This document shows, piece by piece, positions 1 to 6,760 of a DNA stretch of 8,953 nucleotides. Source of the stretch: Faecalicoccus sp. GTDB taxonomy: Bacteria > Bacillota_I > Bacilli_A > Erysipelotrichales > Erysipelotrichaceae. The stretch lies in contig JAGAWH010000025.1 in the NCBI GenBank assembly GCA_017941505.1, forward strand, positions 1-8,953, written 5' to 3'. The position numbers and the translations under genes are program-made. How positions within the stretch are numbered: the stretch's first letter is position 1; each line of letters opens with the position of its first letter. Under the pieces are notes generated by a model. That model searched no databases and had not been told where the DNA came from. It was given only the letters and a program-made list of their open reading frames with translations.

Positions 1-1
1 A

Positions 2-139
2 GAAGTAAAAGGACCGGGTCCGGGACGTGAAGCAGCAGTAAGAGCATTGCAGGTAGCCGGTTTGGATATCACAATGATCAATGATGTAACACCGATTCCA
101 CACAACGGATGTCGTCCGCCGAAACGTCCGCGTGGTTAA
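2..139 (+). CDS. rpsK: Ribosomal protein S11, C-terminal part (partial)
   Basis: This is the last 45 codons of the small-subunit ribosomal protein uS11, which sits on the platform of the 30S subunit near the mRNA exit and binds 16S rRNA. The frame is open from the window edge and ends with TAA at 137-139. The protein shows the typical family C-terminus: GPGPGREAA, a hydrophobic stretch ending in [15 protein letters not shown], and the basic tail RPPKRPRG. The 5' part lies outside the window. It is followed after 18 bp by rpoA, which matches the alpha-operon order of groups that keep rpsD elsewhere. Identification is firm; only the start is missing. Confidence 0.97.
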   Translation, partial: EVKGPGPGREAAVRALQVAGLDITMINDVTPIPHNGCRPPKRPRG

Positions 140-157
140 TAGAAAGGGGAATAAGTA

Positions 158-1108
158 ATGCAGGAATTTGAAAGAGCTACTTTTCGCAAAGAATCGCTTG
201 ATGAAGAAAATAACATGGGAACATTTGTGTTTGAACCTTTAGAAAGAGGTTTCGGAACGACAATCGGAAGTTCATTATGTAATGTTATGCTGTCCAATTT
301 ACCGGGGGCTGCAGTGATTGGATTCAAAGCGGAGGGTATGGACGACCAGGGTATCCTTATTGATGGAGTTCTTGAAGACGTCGCAACAATTTCGTTGAAT
401 TTAAAAGCTCTGCTGTTTTCCTGTGATGCAGAAGGCATTATTACTCTGCATATCTCCCAGAAAGGACCTGCAACAATCAAAGCTGCGGACATCGATTGTC
501 CGGAAGATGTATTTGCAGTAGATCCGGAGCAGGTAATCTGCAATCTTGAAAAGGGCGCATCTTTTGAAATGGATTTATATCTAACTACAGGATATGGATA
601 TCACAGCGCCTTGGAAGTCAAGAAAGATTACGATTTATCAGATGATATTTATGCCCTGGATGCCCTGTTTACACCGGTTCGCTCAGCTGATTATTTATCT
701 GAGCCGGCTCGTGTCGGGCAGGACGCAAAATATGACAAGGTTCATATCAACGTAACAACTAATGGAACGATAACGCCTTTGCAGGCAATTAGCAGTGCAG
801 CAGACATTCTTTCCGGCAGCATGGAGAATGTGATCGCATTAGGTACGCTGCATTTAAATGAGAGCTTTATGATTCAGCAGACAGCTGAAGAAACCGCTAA
901 AAAGGTCAACACGATGATGATTGAGGATCTCGATCTTTCTGTTCGTTCCTATAACTGTTTAAAACGCGCAGGTATCCAGACAGTGGATGAACTGACACAG
1001 AAAACAGAAGATGAAATGATGCATGTGAAAAACTTAGGTAAAAAGTCGCTGAAAGAAGTAAAGGATAAGATGTTCCAGTTGGGCTTATTCTTTAAATCTT
1101 ATGAATAA
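158..1108 (+). CDS. rpoA: DNA-directed RNA polymerase subunit alpha
   Basis: Alpha is the assembly platform of RNA polymerase: the N-terminal domain dimerises and binds beta and beta', and the C-terminal domain contacts UP elements and activators. The 316-residue length is normal. The N-terminal domain carries EPLERGFGTT (26-35) and LPGAAV (48-53). The C-terminal domain (about 253-310) has VRSYNCLKRAG and NLGKKSL, with the DNA-contact residues R263, N266, C267, G294, K296 and S297 matching E. coli R265, N268, C269, G296, K298 and S299. Odd: the highly conserved LRRVLLSS helix reads LCNVMLSN (40-47), so both arginines, including the equivalent of E. coli R45, are replaced. The ATG at 158 follows AAAGGGGA at 143-150. 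rplQ begins 15 bp after the stop, as usual. Function is certain; the N-terminal divergence is discussed in the findings. Confidence 0.96.
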   Translation: MQEFERATFRKESLDEENNMGTFVFEPLERGFGTTIGSSLCNVMLSNLPGAAVIGFKAEGMDDQGILIDGVLEDVATISLNLKALLFSCDAEGIITLHISQKGPATIKAADIDCPEDVFAVDPEQVICNLEKGASFEMDLYLTTGYGYHSALEVKKDYDLSDDIYALDALFTPVRSADYLSEPARVGQDAKYDKVHINVTTNGTITPLQAISSAADILSGSMENVIALGTLHLNESFMIQQTAEETAKKVNTMMIEDLDLSVRSYNCLKRAGIQTVDELTQKTEDEMMHVKNLGKKSLKEVKDKMFQLGLFFKSYE

Positions 1109-1123
1109 ACAGGAGGACGCAAG

Positions 1124-1486
1124 ATGCAAAATCGTAAACTTGGCCGTAAATCCGATCATAGAAATGCTTTATTAAGAAATATGGCAACATCTTTGATTAT
1201 CGCAGAACAGATTGAAACTACTGAAATGAAGGCAAAGGAATTAAGCGCTGTTATGGACAGCCTGGTAACTTTGGCAAAACGTGGAGATCTGCATGCACGT
1301 CGTCAGGCAGCTGCCTACGTTCGTAACGTAGAAGTTGACGACAAAGGAACAACCGCATTACAGAAGCTGTTCAACGAAATCGGTCCGAAATATGCAGACC
1401 GTAACGGTGGCTACACCCGCGTAGTGAAGACAAGAATTCGTCGCGGTGATGCAGCTCCGATGGCTATTGTACAATTTGTAAAGTAA
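1124..1486 (+). CDS. rplQ: Ribosomal protein L17
   Basis: This is large-subunit protein bL17, which lies near the peptide exit tunnel on the 50S surface. The 120-residue length equals the usual Bacillota form. It begins [19 protein letters not shown], the family signature, followed by a helical region with TTEMKAKEL and ending [25 protein letters not shown]. The start is fixed by AGGAGG at 1111-1116, 7 nt before the ATG. It is the last gene of the alpha operon: a strong hairpin with a T-run begins directly after its stop. Nothing unusual was seen in the protein. Confidence 0.98.
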   Translation: MQNRKLGRKSDHRNALLRNMATSLIIAEQIETTEMKAKELSAVMDSLVTLAKRGDLHARRQAAAYVRNVEVDDKGTTALQKLFNEIGPKYADRNGGYTRVVKTRIRRGDAAPMAIVQFVK

Positions 1487-1523
1487 AAAAAAATCAGGTC
1501 ATTTAATTTGACCTGATTTTTTT
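1487..1523. terminator. Bidirectional terminator between rplQ and the aldo/keto reductase gene
   Basis: A perfect stem pairs ATCAGGTCA (1493-1501) with TGACCTGAT (1509-1517) around a 7-nt loop. It is flanked by a run of A (1487-1492) and a run of T (1518-1523), which extend the pairing and give a U-tract in either direction. It closes the alpha operon on the plus strand and the reductase gene on the minus strand, whose TAA stop (1522-1524 on the plus strand) overlaps the T-run. Confidence 0.9.
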
Positions 1524-2454
1524 ATGGTAAATTGGATTGAATGGCTTCGCGATAGATTTCGTACCATTCTTCACGGCTTAATGTGATATCGGCTCCCTTG
1601 CACAAATCAGCCAGATGAGATGGGTTTGCCGTACCTGCGATTGCCTGAATGCCGGCCGGATGGCGGACAATCCAAGCTGTAACTACTGCAGCCTTGGAAA
1701 TATTATATTTCTGCCCGATTCTTTCTAAGCAGTCATTTAATCCCTGGTAATCCGGATTATCTAAGAATGTTCCTTCTGCCCAGGATGCCTGTAACATAGA
1801 CCATGCCTGCAAGGTGATATTCTTTAAACGGCAGTATTCCAAAAGACTACCATCGTGGTCAATACCATGAACATCATCTTTCATATTCACAAAGAATCCA
1901 TTGGATAAGATCCCTGAATTGACCGGATTGAATTGGATCTGGTTAATGATCAATGGCTGATCGATATATTTCTGCATCATTTCAATCTGCATGGAATTCA
2001 CATTCGACAAACCGAAATATTTAACCTTACCTTCATTATACAGGGTGTTAAATGCGTCATTTACCTCTTCAAATTCCATTAGGGTATCAGGTCTATGAAG
2101 CAATAAAACATCGATATAACCGCATTGCAGGCGTTCCAGAGAGGCGTTTACACTATTTAAAATGTGTTCTTTAGAGAAGTCATAGTAGCTGCCTTTTTCC
2201 GTAAAGCGAATTGCACATTTTGTCTGGATGATCATTTTTTCGCGCAGTTCAGGATGTGCTTTTAATACTTCACCGAAGATAGCTTCACTTTTTCCACCAC
2301 CGTAAATATCCGCATGATCAAAAAAGTTAATTCCGTTATCCAGTGCACTCTGAATTAATTCATACAATTGGTCTGTACTTAAACCGGCAGTTCGCATGTT
2401 TCCCATAATAACCTGGGAAGCTTTCAATTTGTTTTGGATCGTAATGTACTTCAT
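1522..2454 (-). CDS. Aldo/keto reductase, YdhF-type oxidoreductase
   Basis: This is a cytoplasmic NAD(P)H-dependent oxidoreductase of the aldo/keto reductase superfamily with a TIM-barrel fold. It resembles E. coli YdhF in its motifs FDHADIYGG, TKC, LLLHRPD and VKYFGLSN. Numbering from the preferred start, the catalytic tetrad is D46, Y51, K79 and H120, all present. The C-terminal AIAGTANPSHL is the usual cofactor-binding segment. The physiological substrate cannot be read from the sequence. Start choice: an upstream in-frame ATG at 2463-2461 directly abuts AGGAGG with no spacer, whereas the ATG at 2454-2452 lies 9 nt from it, so the latter (310 residues) is preferred over the 313-residue version. 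The gene is monocistronic, converges on rplQ and diverges from uup. Confidence 0.92.
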   Translation of the reverse strand: MKYITIQNKLKASQVIMGNMRTAGLSTDQLYELIQSALDNGINFFDHADIYGGGKSEAIFGEVLKAHPELREKMIIQTKCAIRFTEKGSYYDFSKEHILNSVNASLERLQCGYIDVLLLHRPDTLMEFEEVNDAFNTLYNEGKVKYFGLSNVNSMQIEMMQKYIDQPLIINQIQFNPVNSGILSNGFFVNMKDDVHGIDHDGSLLEYCRLKNITLQAWSMLQASWAEGTFLDNPDYQGLNDCLERIGQKYNISKAAVVTAWIVRHPAGIQAIAGTANPSHLADLCKGADITLSREEWYEIYREAIQSNLP

Positions 2455-2463
2455 TATTGTCAT

Positions 2464-2469
2464 CCTCCT
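2464..2469 (-). promoter_or_regulatory. Shine-Dalgarno that decides the reductase start
   Basis: AGGAGG on the minus strand (CCTCCT on the plus strand). It touches the first possible ATG (2463) but has a normal 9-nt gap to the second (2454), so it argues for initiation at 2454. Confidence 0.75.
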
Positions 2470-2498
2470 GTTTTAAGTATAACATTCAAGGTTATCGG

Positions 2499-2528
2499 AT
2501 TATATATTTTTTAGAAAATGGTGTACAA
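2499..2528 (-). promoter_or_regulatory. Putative sigma-A promoter of the aldo/keto reductase gene
   Basis: On the minus strand a perfect -10 TATAAT (plus 2499-2504) is preceded after 18 bp by a poor -35, TTGTAC (plus 2523-2528). Transcription would start near 2492, giving a leader of about 40 nt with the Shine-Dalgarno near its end. The -35 overlaps the -10-like hexamer of the divergent uup gene. Confidence 0.5.
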
Positions 2529-2529
2529 T
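2524..2529 (+). promoter_or_regulatory. -10-like hexamer directly before uup
   Basis: TACAAT, 5 of 6 matches to TATAAT, ends 6 nt before the ATG at 2536. The expected transcription start would fall on the A of that ATG, implying a leaderless message. The upstream -35 is weak (TTATAT at 2500-2505 with an 18-bp spacer). A second candidate is TTGTCA (2457-2462) with TATAAC (2478-2483), but its 15-bp spacer is short. Confidence 0.4.
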
Positions 2530-2535
2530 AAGAAC

Positions 2536-4281
2536 ATGTTGATGACAATAGATTCCCTGACAAAATATATAAATGAAAAATGCATTGTGAAAAATGCATC
2601 CTTTACATTGGATGAACAGGATAAGGTTGCTTTGATCGGTGTAAACGGAACCGGTAAAAGTACCATGTTAAAGATACTGGCCGGTAAAGAACCGTATGAT
2701 GAAGGTACCATTTTAAGAAAAAATGGATTAAGAACCCATTATCTGCCTCAAAATCCGGTATTCCATGAATCAACCGTTTGGAAGGAAATGGAATATGTCA
2801 ATTCGCAAAACCAATTTCCGGTCGAAGAATATGAAATCAAATCTATTTTGACAAAACTCGGACTCAACGATTTTGAAATGGAAATTGAAACCATGTCCGG
2901 AGGGCAGAGAAAGCGCTTAGCCCTGGCATCTTCCTTGATGACAGAGTGTGACGTATTACTGTTAGATGAGCCAACCAACCATTTGGATAACGATATGGTA
3001 GAATGGCTGGAAAATTATTTGAAATCCTTTAAAAATGCGATTCTAATGGTAACTCACGACCGTTATTTTTTAGACCGTATCTGTACCAAGATTATTGAAC
3101 TGGACCAGGGTGAGCTCTATGTTCATAAAGGAAATTATCAAACCTACTTAACGGATAAAGAAACGCGTCTGGAACTTGAAAGTCTTCAAAGACAGAAACA
3201 TAAAAATCTATATACCAAAGAGTTAGCCTGGGTTCGTGCCGGAGTACAGGCAAGAAGTACGAAATCCAAGTCTAGACTTCAAAGATTTGAAGAGCTTCGT
3301 CAAGTGCGCTTCAAGGAACAGGAAAAGAGTCTGGAATTAGTTCCTTACGCAAAGCGTTTAGGTAAAAAGACAATTGAATGGAATGACATCAGTTTTGGAT
3401 ATGATAATTTGTTGTTTAAAGATTTTTCTTATAATTTACTTAGAAATGACCGCATAGGAATTATCGGGCCTAATGGCTGTGGAAAAACGACTTTATTACA
3501 TGTACTGGCAGGAGAACTTGAACCGCTGTCGGGCAGCATTTCCTTTGGAGAAACGGTATCTATCGGCTTTTTCAGACAGGGTGATGAGGCAGTAGATACA
3601 TCACAGCGGATGATTGACTATATCGAAGAAACAGCCCACGTGGTGCAGTTAAAAAAACAGACATTAACGGCTGCCCAGATGTTAGAGCGCTTCTTATTTG
3701 ATCGAAGCACGCATTATACGACAATTGACCGCTTATCCGGTGGAGAAAGAAGACGCTTGTATTTATGTAAGGTATTGATGCAGGCACCCAATGTCTTATT
3801 TTTGGATGAGCCTACTAATGACTTAGATCTTTTGACACTGGAGGTATTGGAAGATTATTTGGATGATTTCCCGGGTATCTTTGTTACTGTCAGTCATGAC
3901 CGCTATTTCCTTGACAGGGTAGTAGATAAGATCTTTGTGATGGAACCGGATCAAACGATATCTGAATATCCTGGAGGCTACAGCGATTATTTAATCAAAT
4001 CACAGGACCAGAAAAAAGAGGTTATTGTAGAAAAGAAACAGTGGAAAAAAGCACGAAAACCATCTTTAACCTATATGGAGAAAAAGGAATTGGAATCCTT
4101 AACAGAAATGATGGATAATCTTGAGATAGAAATTGAGCGATTAGAAAAGGAAATGGGTGAAGCCGGAAATGATTTTTCTAAATTAGATGCTTTATCGAAA
4201 CAAAGGGATGCAGCTGAAGAAAAAATGGAAGAAGCAACCTTGAGATGGATGGAATTGGAAGAAAAAAGAGAAGGCGAGTAG
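2536..4281 (+). CDS. uup: ABC-F family ATPase, Uup type
   Basis: This is a soluble twin-ATPase of the ABC-F family, which acts on ribosomes and has no membrane domain. Uup-type members are thought to help resolve stalled or strained ribosomal states. Numbering from 2536 (581 residues): Walker A GVNGTGKST 35-43, signature MSGGQ 120-124, Walker B with EPTNHLD 145-151; a linker helix pair with WVRAGVQARSTKSKSR starting near 232; second Walker A GPNGCGKTT 311-319, LSGGE 400-404, EPTNDLD 425-431. Switch histidines occur in THDRYFLD and SHDRYFLD. The lysine-rich, glutamate-rich tail from about 495 is a predicted coiled coil, the C-terminal domain characteristic of Uup, and EPTNDLD in the second cassette is also Uup-like. 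Start: ATGs at 2518, 2536 and 2542 all lack a Shine-Dalgarno; 2536 fits the family N-terminus best. Closest named Bacillota relative is probably YfmR. Confidence 0.9.
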   Translation: MLMTIDSLTKYINEKCIVKNASFTLDEQDKVALIGVNGTGKSTMLKILAGKEPYDEGTILRKNGLRTHYLPQNPVFHESTVWKEMEYVNSQNQFPVEEYEIKSILTKLGLNDFEMEIETMSGGQRKRLALASSLMTECDVLLLDEPTNHLDNDMVEWLENYLKSFKNAILMVTHDRYFLDRICTKIIELDQGELYVHKGNYQTYLTDKETRLELESLQRQKHKNLYTKELAWVRAGVQARSTKSKSRLQRFEELRQVRFKEQEKSLELVPYAKRLGKKTIEWNDISFGYDNLLFKDFSYNLLRNDRIGIIGPNGCGKTTLLHVLAGELEPLSGSISFGETVSIGFFRQGDEAVDTSQRMIDYIEETAHVVQLKKQTLTAAQMLERFLFDRSTHYTTIDRLSGGERRRLYLCKVLMQAPNVLFLDEPTNDLDLLTLEVLEDYLDDFPGIFVTVSHDRYFLDRVVDKIFVMEPDQTISEYPGGYSDYLIKSQDQKKEVIVEKKQWKKARKPSLTYMEKKELESLTEMMDNLEIEIERLEKEMGEAGNDFSKLDALSKQRDAAEEKMEEATLRWMELEEKREGE

Positions 4282-4293
4282 TAAATCGCCTTC
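4270..4293. terminator. Bidirectional terminator between uup and serA
   Basis: GAAGGCGA (4270-4277) pairs perfectly with TCGCCTTC (4286-4293) around an 8-nt loop. On the plus strand it is followed by TTTGTTTATT; on the minus strand the stem is followed by TCTTTTTT. The left arm is made of the last uup codons and the uup stop lies in the loop. The two convergent stops are only 17 bp apart. Confidence 0.85.
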
Positions 4294-4298
4294 TTTGT

Positions 4299-5462
4299 TT
4301 ATTCGCCGTATGTTTCTACACGGATAACACCGTCAATATTTTTGATCTCGTTCATCGTTTCATCGCTCATTTTTCCGGACATATCCAGAATTGTATAAGC
4401 GATTTCACCGCGTGATTTATTGACCATGTTGTTGATATTTACTTTTTCTTTACCTACAGCAGCTGTAATTTGAGAAAGCTGTGTCGGAATGTTTTTATGG
4501 AAGATACATACACGATGACCGCCATTGTAATCTAAGATGCAGTTTGGCATGTTTACAGAGTTTTTGATGTTACCGTATTTCAGGTAATGTTTCATTTCCT
4601 GGCAGGCCTTAACTGCACAATTGAGTTCGCTCTCTTCGGTAGAGGCACCTAAATGCGGCATACCGATTACGTTTTCATTTTTCATCAGTTCAGCAGTAGG
4701 GAAGTCAGTAACATACTTAGCTACTTTACCGCTTTCTAATGCTTCAAGGATATCTTCGTTGTTTACTAATGGTCCGCGGGCGAAGTTTAAGATCTTTACG
4801 CCTTCCTTCATGATGGCGATGGAATCTTTATTGATAGTATCCTTGGTAGAATCATTCAAAGGAACATGTAAAGTGATGAAATCACACTTGCGGAAAATAT
4901 CTTTAATATCCTTTACATGGATAACGTAGCGGGAAAGATCCCATGCGTTATCTACAGATAAATAAGGGTCATATCCATATACTTCCATACCGAAGCGCAA
5001 AGCCAGGTTGGCAACACGGATACCGATTGCGCCAAGTCCGATGATACCAAGTGATTTTCCCATTAATTCATTACCGGCATATAACTTCTTCTGTTTCTCC
5101 ACAGTCTTTAATAAATATGGGTTATCAGTTTGTGTTTTTGACCATTCAATACCGTGATAGATATCACGACTTGCCAGTAACATTCCGGCAAATACAATTT
5201 CCTTTACGGCATTGGCATTGGCACCCGGTGTATTAAATACAACGATACCTTTTTCTGTGCATGCGTCTAAGTCAATGTTGTTGACACCGGCACCGGCACG
5301 GCTGATAGCCTTTAATTCCGGGTTGTACTCGATGTCGTGAAGGTTGGCACTGCGTACCACAATTCCTTCCGGATTTTCCATATCATCGGAGTAAACGAAT
5401 TCATCATCGAATTCATTTAAACCTAATTCTGCAATGTTGTTGTAAAGCTTAATTTTATGCAT
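4299..5462 (-). CDS. serA: D-3-phosphoglycerate dehydrogenase
   Basis: SerA oxidises 3-phosphoglycerate to 3-phosphohydroxypyruvate with NAD, the first step of L-serine synthesis in the cytoplasm. The 387-residue protein has a split substrate-binding domain (about 1-100 and 290-310), a central Rossmann domain with GLGAIG 142-147 and D165 for the NAD ribose, and a C-terminal ACT domain (about 317-387). Catalytic residues by family alignment are R229 in NFARGPLVN, E258 and H270 in PHLGAST. In the ACT domain H322, N324 and N342 match the E. coli serine-binding H344, N346 and N364 with identical spacing, so feedback inhibition by serine is plausible (inference). The gene starts 2 bp after the serC stop, and its likely ribosome site GAGGAG lies inside the end of serC, indicating translational coupling. 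Confidence 0.96.
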   Translation of the reverse strand: MHKIKLYNNIAELGLNEFDDEFVYSDDMENPEGIVVRSANLHDIEYNPELKAISRAGAGVNNIDLDACTEKGIVVFNTPGANANAVKEIVFAGMLLASRDIYHGIEWSKTQTDNPYLLKTVEKQKKLYAGNELMGKSLGIIGLGAIGIRVANLALRFGMEVYGYDPYLSVDNAWDLSRYVIHVKDIKDIFRKCDFITLHVPLNDSTKDTINKDSIAIMKEGVKILNFARGPLVNNEDILEALESGKVAKYVTDFPTAELMKNENVIGMPHLGASTEESELNCAVKACQEMKHYLKYGNIKNSVNMPNCILDYNGGHRVCIFHKNIPTQLSQITAAVGKEKVNINNMVNKSRGEIAYTILDMSGKMSDETMNEIKNIDGVIRVETYGE

Positions 5463-5464
5463 GA

Positions 5465-6547
5465 TTATTGATTCTCCTCTTCGAATTTCTTCATGAAGGC
5501 AACTAATTTTTCAACACCTTCGATTGGCATAGCGTTATAGATAGATGCACGCATACCACCAACAGATCTGTGACCTTTTAAGTTCACAAAGCCGGCAGCT
5601 TCTGCCTCTTTGATGAATTTTGCGTTTAATTCATCGCTGTCTGTTACAAACGGTACGTTCATTAAAGAACGGTCTTCTTTACGAACGGTACCATGGAACA
5701 TCTTAGAAGAATCTAAGAAATCATATAATACAGCAGCTTTCTTTTCGTTTCTTTTTTTCATTGCCTCTAAGCCACCCATTTTCTTGATCCATTTGAAGAC
5801 TTTTCCGCAAATGTAGATTGTGTAGCATGGAGGTGTGTTGTATAAAGAATCAGCATCTGCCTGGGTTTTCCATTTCAACATGGTCGGAGTGCCTTCTAAT
5901 ACATCATCCGTAATTAAATCTTCACGGATTACTGCGATGACTACACCTGCAGGACCTACGTTTTTCTGTACGCCACCGTATACAACGGCATACTTTGAAA
6001 CATCCATTGGCTCTGATAAGAAGCAGGAAGATACATCGGATACAAGATCTTTTCCTTTTGTGTTAGGAAGGGTCTTAAATTTTGTACCGTAGATCGTATT
6101 GTTTTCGCAGATATATACATAATCCATATCATCTGTGATCGGTAAATCGGAGCAATCCGGAATATAAGAGAAAGTCTTATCGGCAGAAGATGCTAACTCA
6201 ACAGCTTCACCGTAAATTTTTGCTTCCTGATATGCTTTTTTAGCCCATTGACCGGTAATGATGTAACCAGCTTTTTTGTTTTTCATCATGTTCATCGGAA
6301 CTTCCGCAAAGAACTGGGAAGCACCGCCCTGAAGGAATAATACTTTATAGTTATCCGGAACGTTTAATAATTCACGGAAATCTTTTTCTGCTTCTTTAAT
6401 GATATTATCGTAAACTTTAGAACGATGTGACATCTCCATAACGGATTGACCGGAACCCTGGTAATCCAGCATTTCTGCTGCAGCTTCTTTTAATACTTCT
6501 TCCGGTAAAACCGCCGGACCGGCGCTAAAGTTATAAACTCTTGTCAT
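5465..6547 (-). CDS. serC: Phosphoserine aminotransferase
   Basis: SerC is a pyridoxal-phosphate enzyme that converts 3-phosphohydroxypyruvate plus glutamate to O-phosphoserine and 2-oxoglutarate, the second step of serine synthesis; the same enzyme type can also serve vitamin B6 synthesis. The 360-residue length is normal. It opens with the family signature NFSAGPAVLPEEVL. H41-R42 for the substrate phosphate, W101 and D171 for the cofactor ring, and the Schiff-base lysine K195 in GGVQKNVGPAGV are all visible. It is the first gene of a serC-serA operon; no serB is in the window. The ATG at 6547 has only a weak ribosome site, GGTGAG, 5 nt upstream, and a hairpin lies just before it. Identification is firm. 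Confidence 0.97.
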   Translation of the reverse strand: MTRVYNFSAGPAVLPEEVLKEAAAEMLDYQGSGQSVMEMSHRSKVYDNIIKEAEKDFRELLNVPDNYKVLFLQGGASQFFAEVPMNMMKNKKAGYIITGQWAKKAYQEAKIYGEAVELASSADKTFSYIPDCSDLPITDDMDYVYICENNTIYGTKFKTLPNTKGKDLVSDVSSCFLSEPMDVSKYAVVYGGVQKNVGPAGVVIAVIREDLITDDVLEGTPTMLKWKTQADADSLYNTPPCYTIYICGKVFKWIKKMGGLEAMKKRNEKKAAVLYDFLDSSKMFHGTVRKEDRSLMNVPFVTDSDELNAKFIKEAEAAGFVNLKGHRSVGGMRASIYNAMPIEGVEKLVAFMKKFEEENQ

Positions 6548-6558
6548 ACTCTCACCAT

Positions 6559-6574
6559 GGCAGATATCTCTGCC
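6559..6574 (-). promoter_or_regulatory. Leader hairpin upstream of serC
   Basis: In the serC message GGCAGA and TCTGCC pair perfectly around GATA, a GNRA-type tetraloop. The hairpin ends 11 nt before the serC ATG and separates an AAAGGAAGG sequence (6573-6581) from the start. A role in tuning serC translation is possible but inferred. There is no T-run, so it is not an intrinsic terminator. Confidence 0.45.
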
Positions 6575-6596
6575 TTCCTTTCTGTCAACAAGAACG

Positions 6597-6624
6597 ATTA
6601 TACTATTTATAAATAATAATGCAA
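6597..6624 (-). promoter_or_regulatory. serC: Putative sigma-A promoter of serC-serA
   Basis: On the minus strand a perfect -10 TATAAT (plus 6597-6602) lies 16 bp from a weak -35, TTGCAT (plus 6619-6624). The start site would be near 6590, giving a leader of about 43 nt. That is too short for a T-box or a riboswitch. Confidence 0.6.
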
Positions 6625-6650
6625 GTAGTTGTTAATTAAATATAAACATA

Positions 6651-6669
6651 TGTTCACGAGATATGAACA
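6651..6669. promoter_or_regulatory. Operator-like dyad in the divergent region
   Basis: TGTTCA (6651-6656) and TGAACA (6664-6669) form a perfect inverted repeat with a 7-bp spacer. It lies 26 bp upstream of the serC -35 and about 80 bp upstream of the -10-like element of the CapA-like gene. It has the size and symmetry of a binding site for a dimeric regulator, but none can be named. Confidence 0.35.
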
Positions 6670-6688
6670 ATAATGAAATAGTGGTAAA

Positions 6689-6705
6689 GAAAAAGAGACT
6701 TTTTC
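6689..6705. repeat. Short AT-rich perfect palindrome
   Basis: GAAAAAG, a 3-bp AGA spacer, then CTTTTTC. It lies between the serC promoter and the CapA-like gene. It could be a protein-binding site or only an A/T-tract coincidence; no T-run or GC stem supports termination. Confidence 0.3.
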
Positions 6706-6748
6706 AAAGGAAGGTGTGTTTTCTTCAGTTAAATTTAGTTCTTTATGT

Positions 6749-6754
6749 TAAAAT
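6749..6754 (+). promoter_or_regulatory. Extended -10-like hexamer directly before the CapA-like gene
   Basis: TAAAAT preceded by TG plus one base (TGTTAAAAT, 6746-6754) gives an extended -10. It ends 6 nt before the ATG at 6761, so transcription would start on or beside the start codon. No good -35 is visible (CAGTTA at 6726-6731 with a 17-bp spacer), as expected for extended -10 promoters. No Shine-Dalgarno lies within 12 nt of the ATG. Confidence 0.45.
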
Positions 6755-6760
6755 ATCAGC

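Noticed and set aside
136..543. Long open frame on the minus strand opposite rpoA
   Set aside because: It is antisense to a certain gene, has no ribosome site, and its translation is serine-rich with no recognisable family, typical of a shadow frame.
2511..2978. Two minus-strand open frames opposite the start of uup
   Set aside because: They lie inside the first ATPase cassette of uup, whose motifs are intact; no initiation signals or family features support them.
3572..3787. Minus-strand open frame inside uup
   Set aside because: Antisense to the second ATPase cassette; no independent coding evidence.
4621..5236. Plus-strand open frames opposite serA
   Set aside because: The serA reading frame is complete with all catalytic residues; the opposing frames look like codon shadows.
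5610..6092. Plus-strand open frames opposite serC
   Set aside because: SerC is complete with all cofactor residues; the opposing frames have no ribosome site or family match.
6548..6760. Riboswitch or T-box in the serC upstream region
   Set aside because: The predicted leader is only about 43 nt, with no T-box motif, no antiterminator pair and no terminator before serC.
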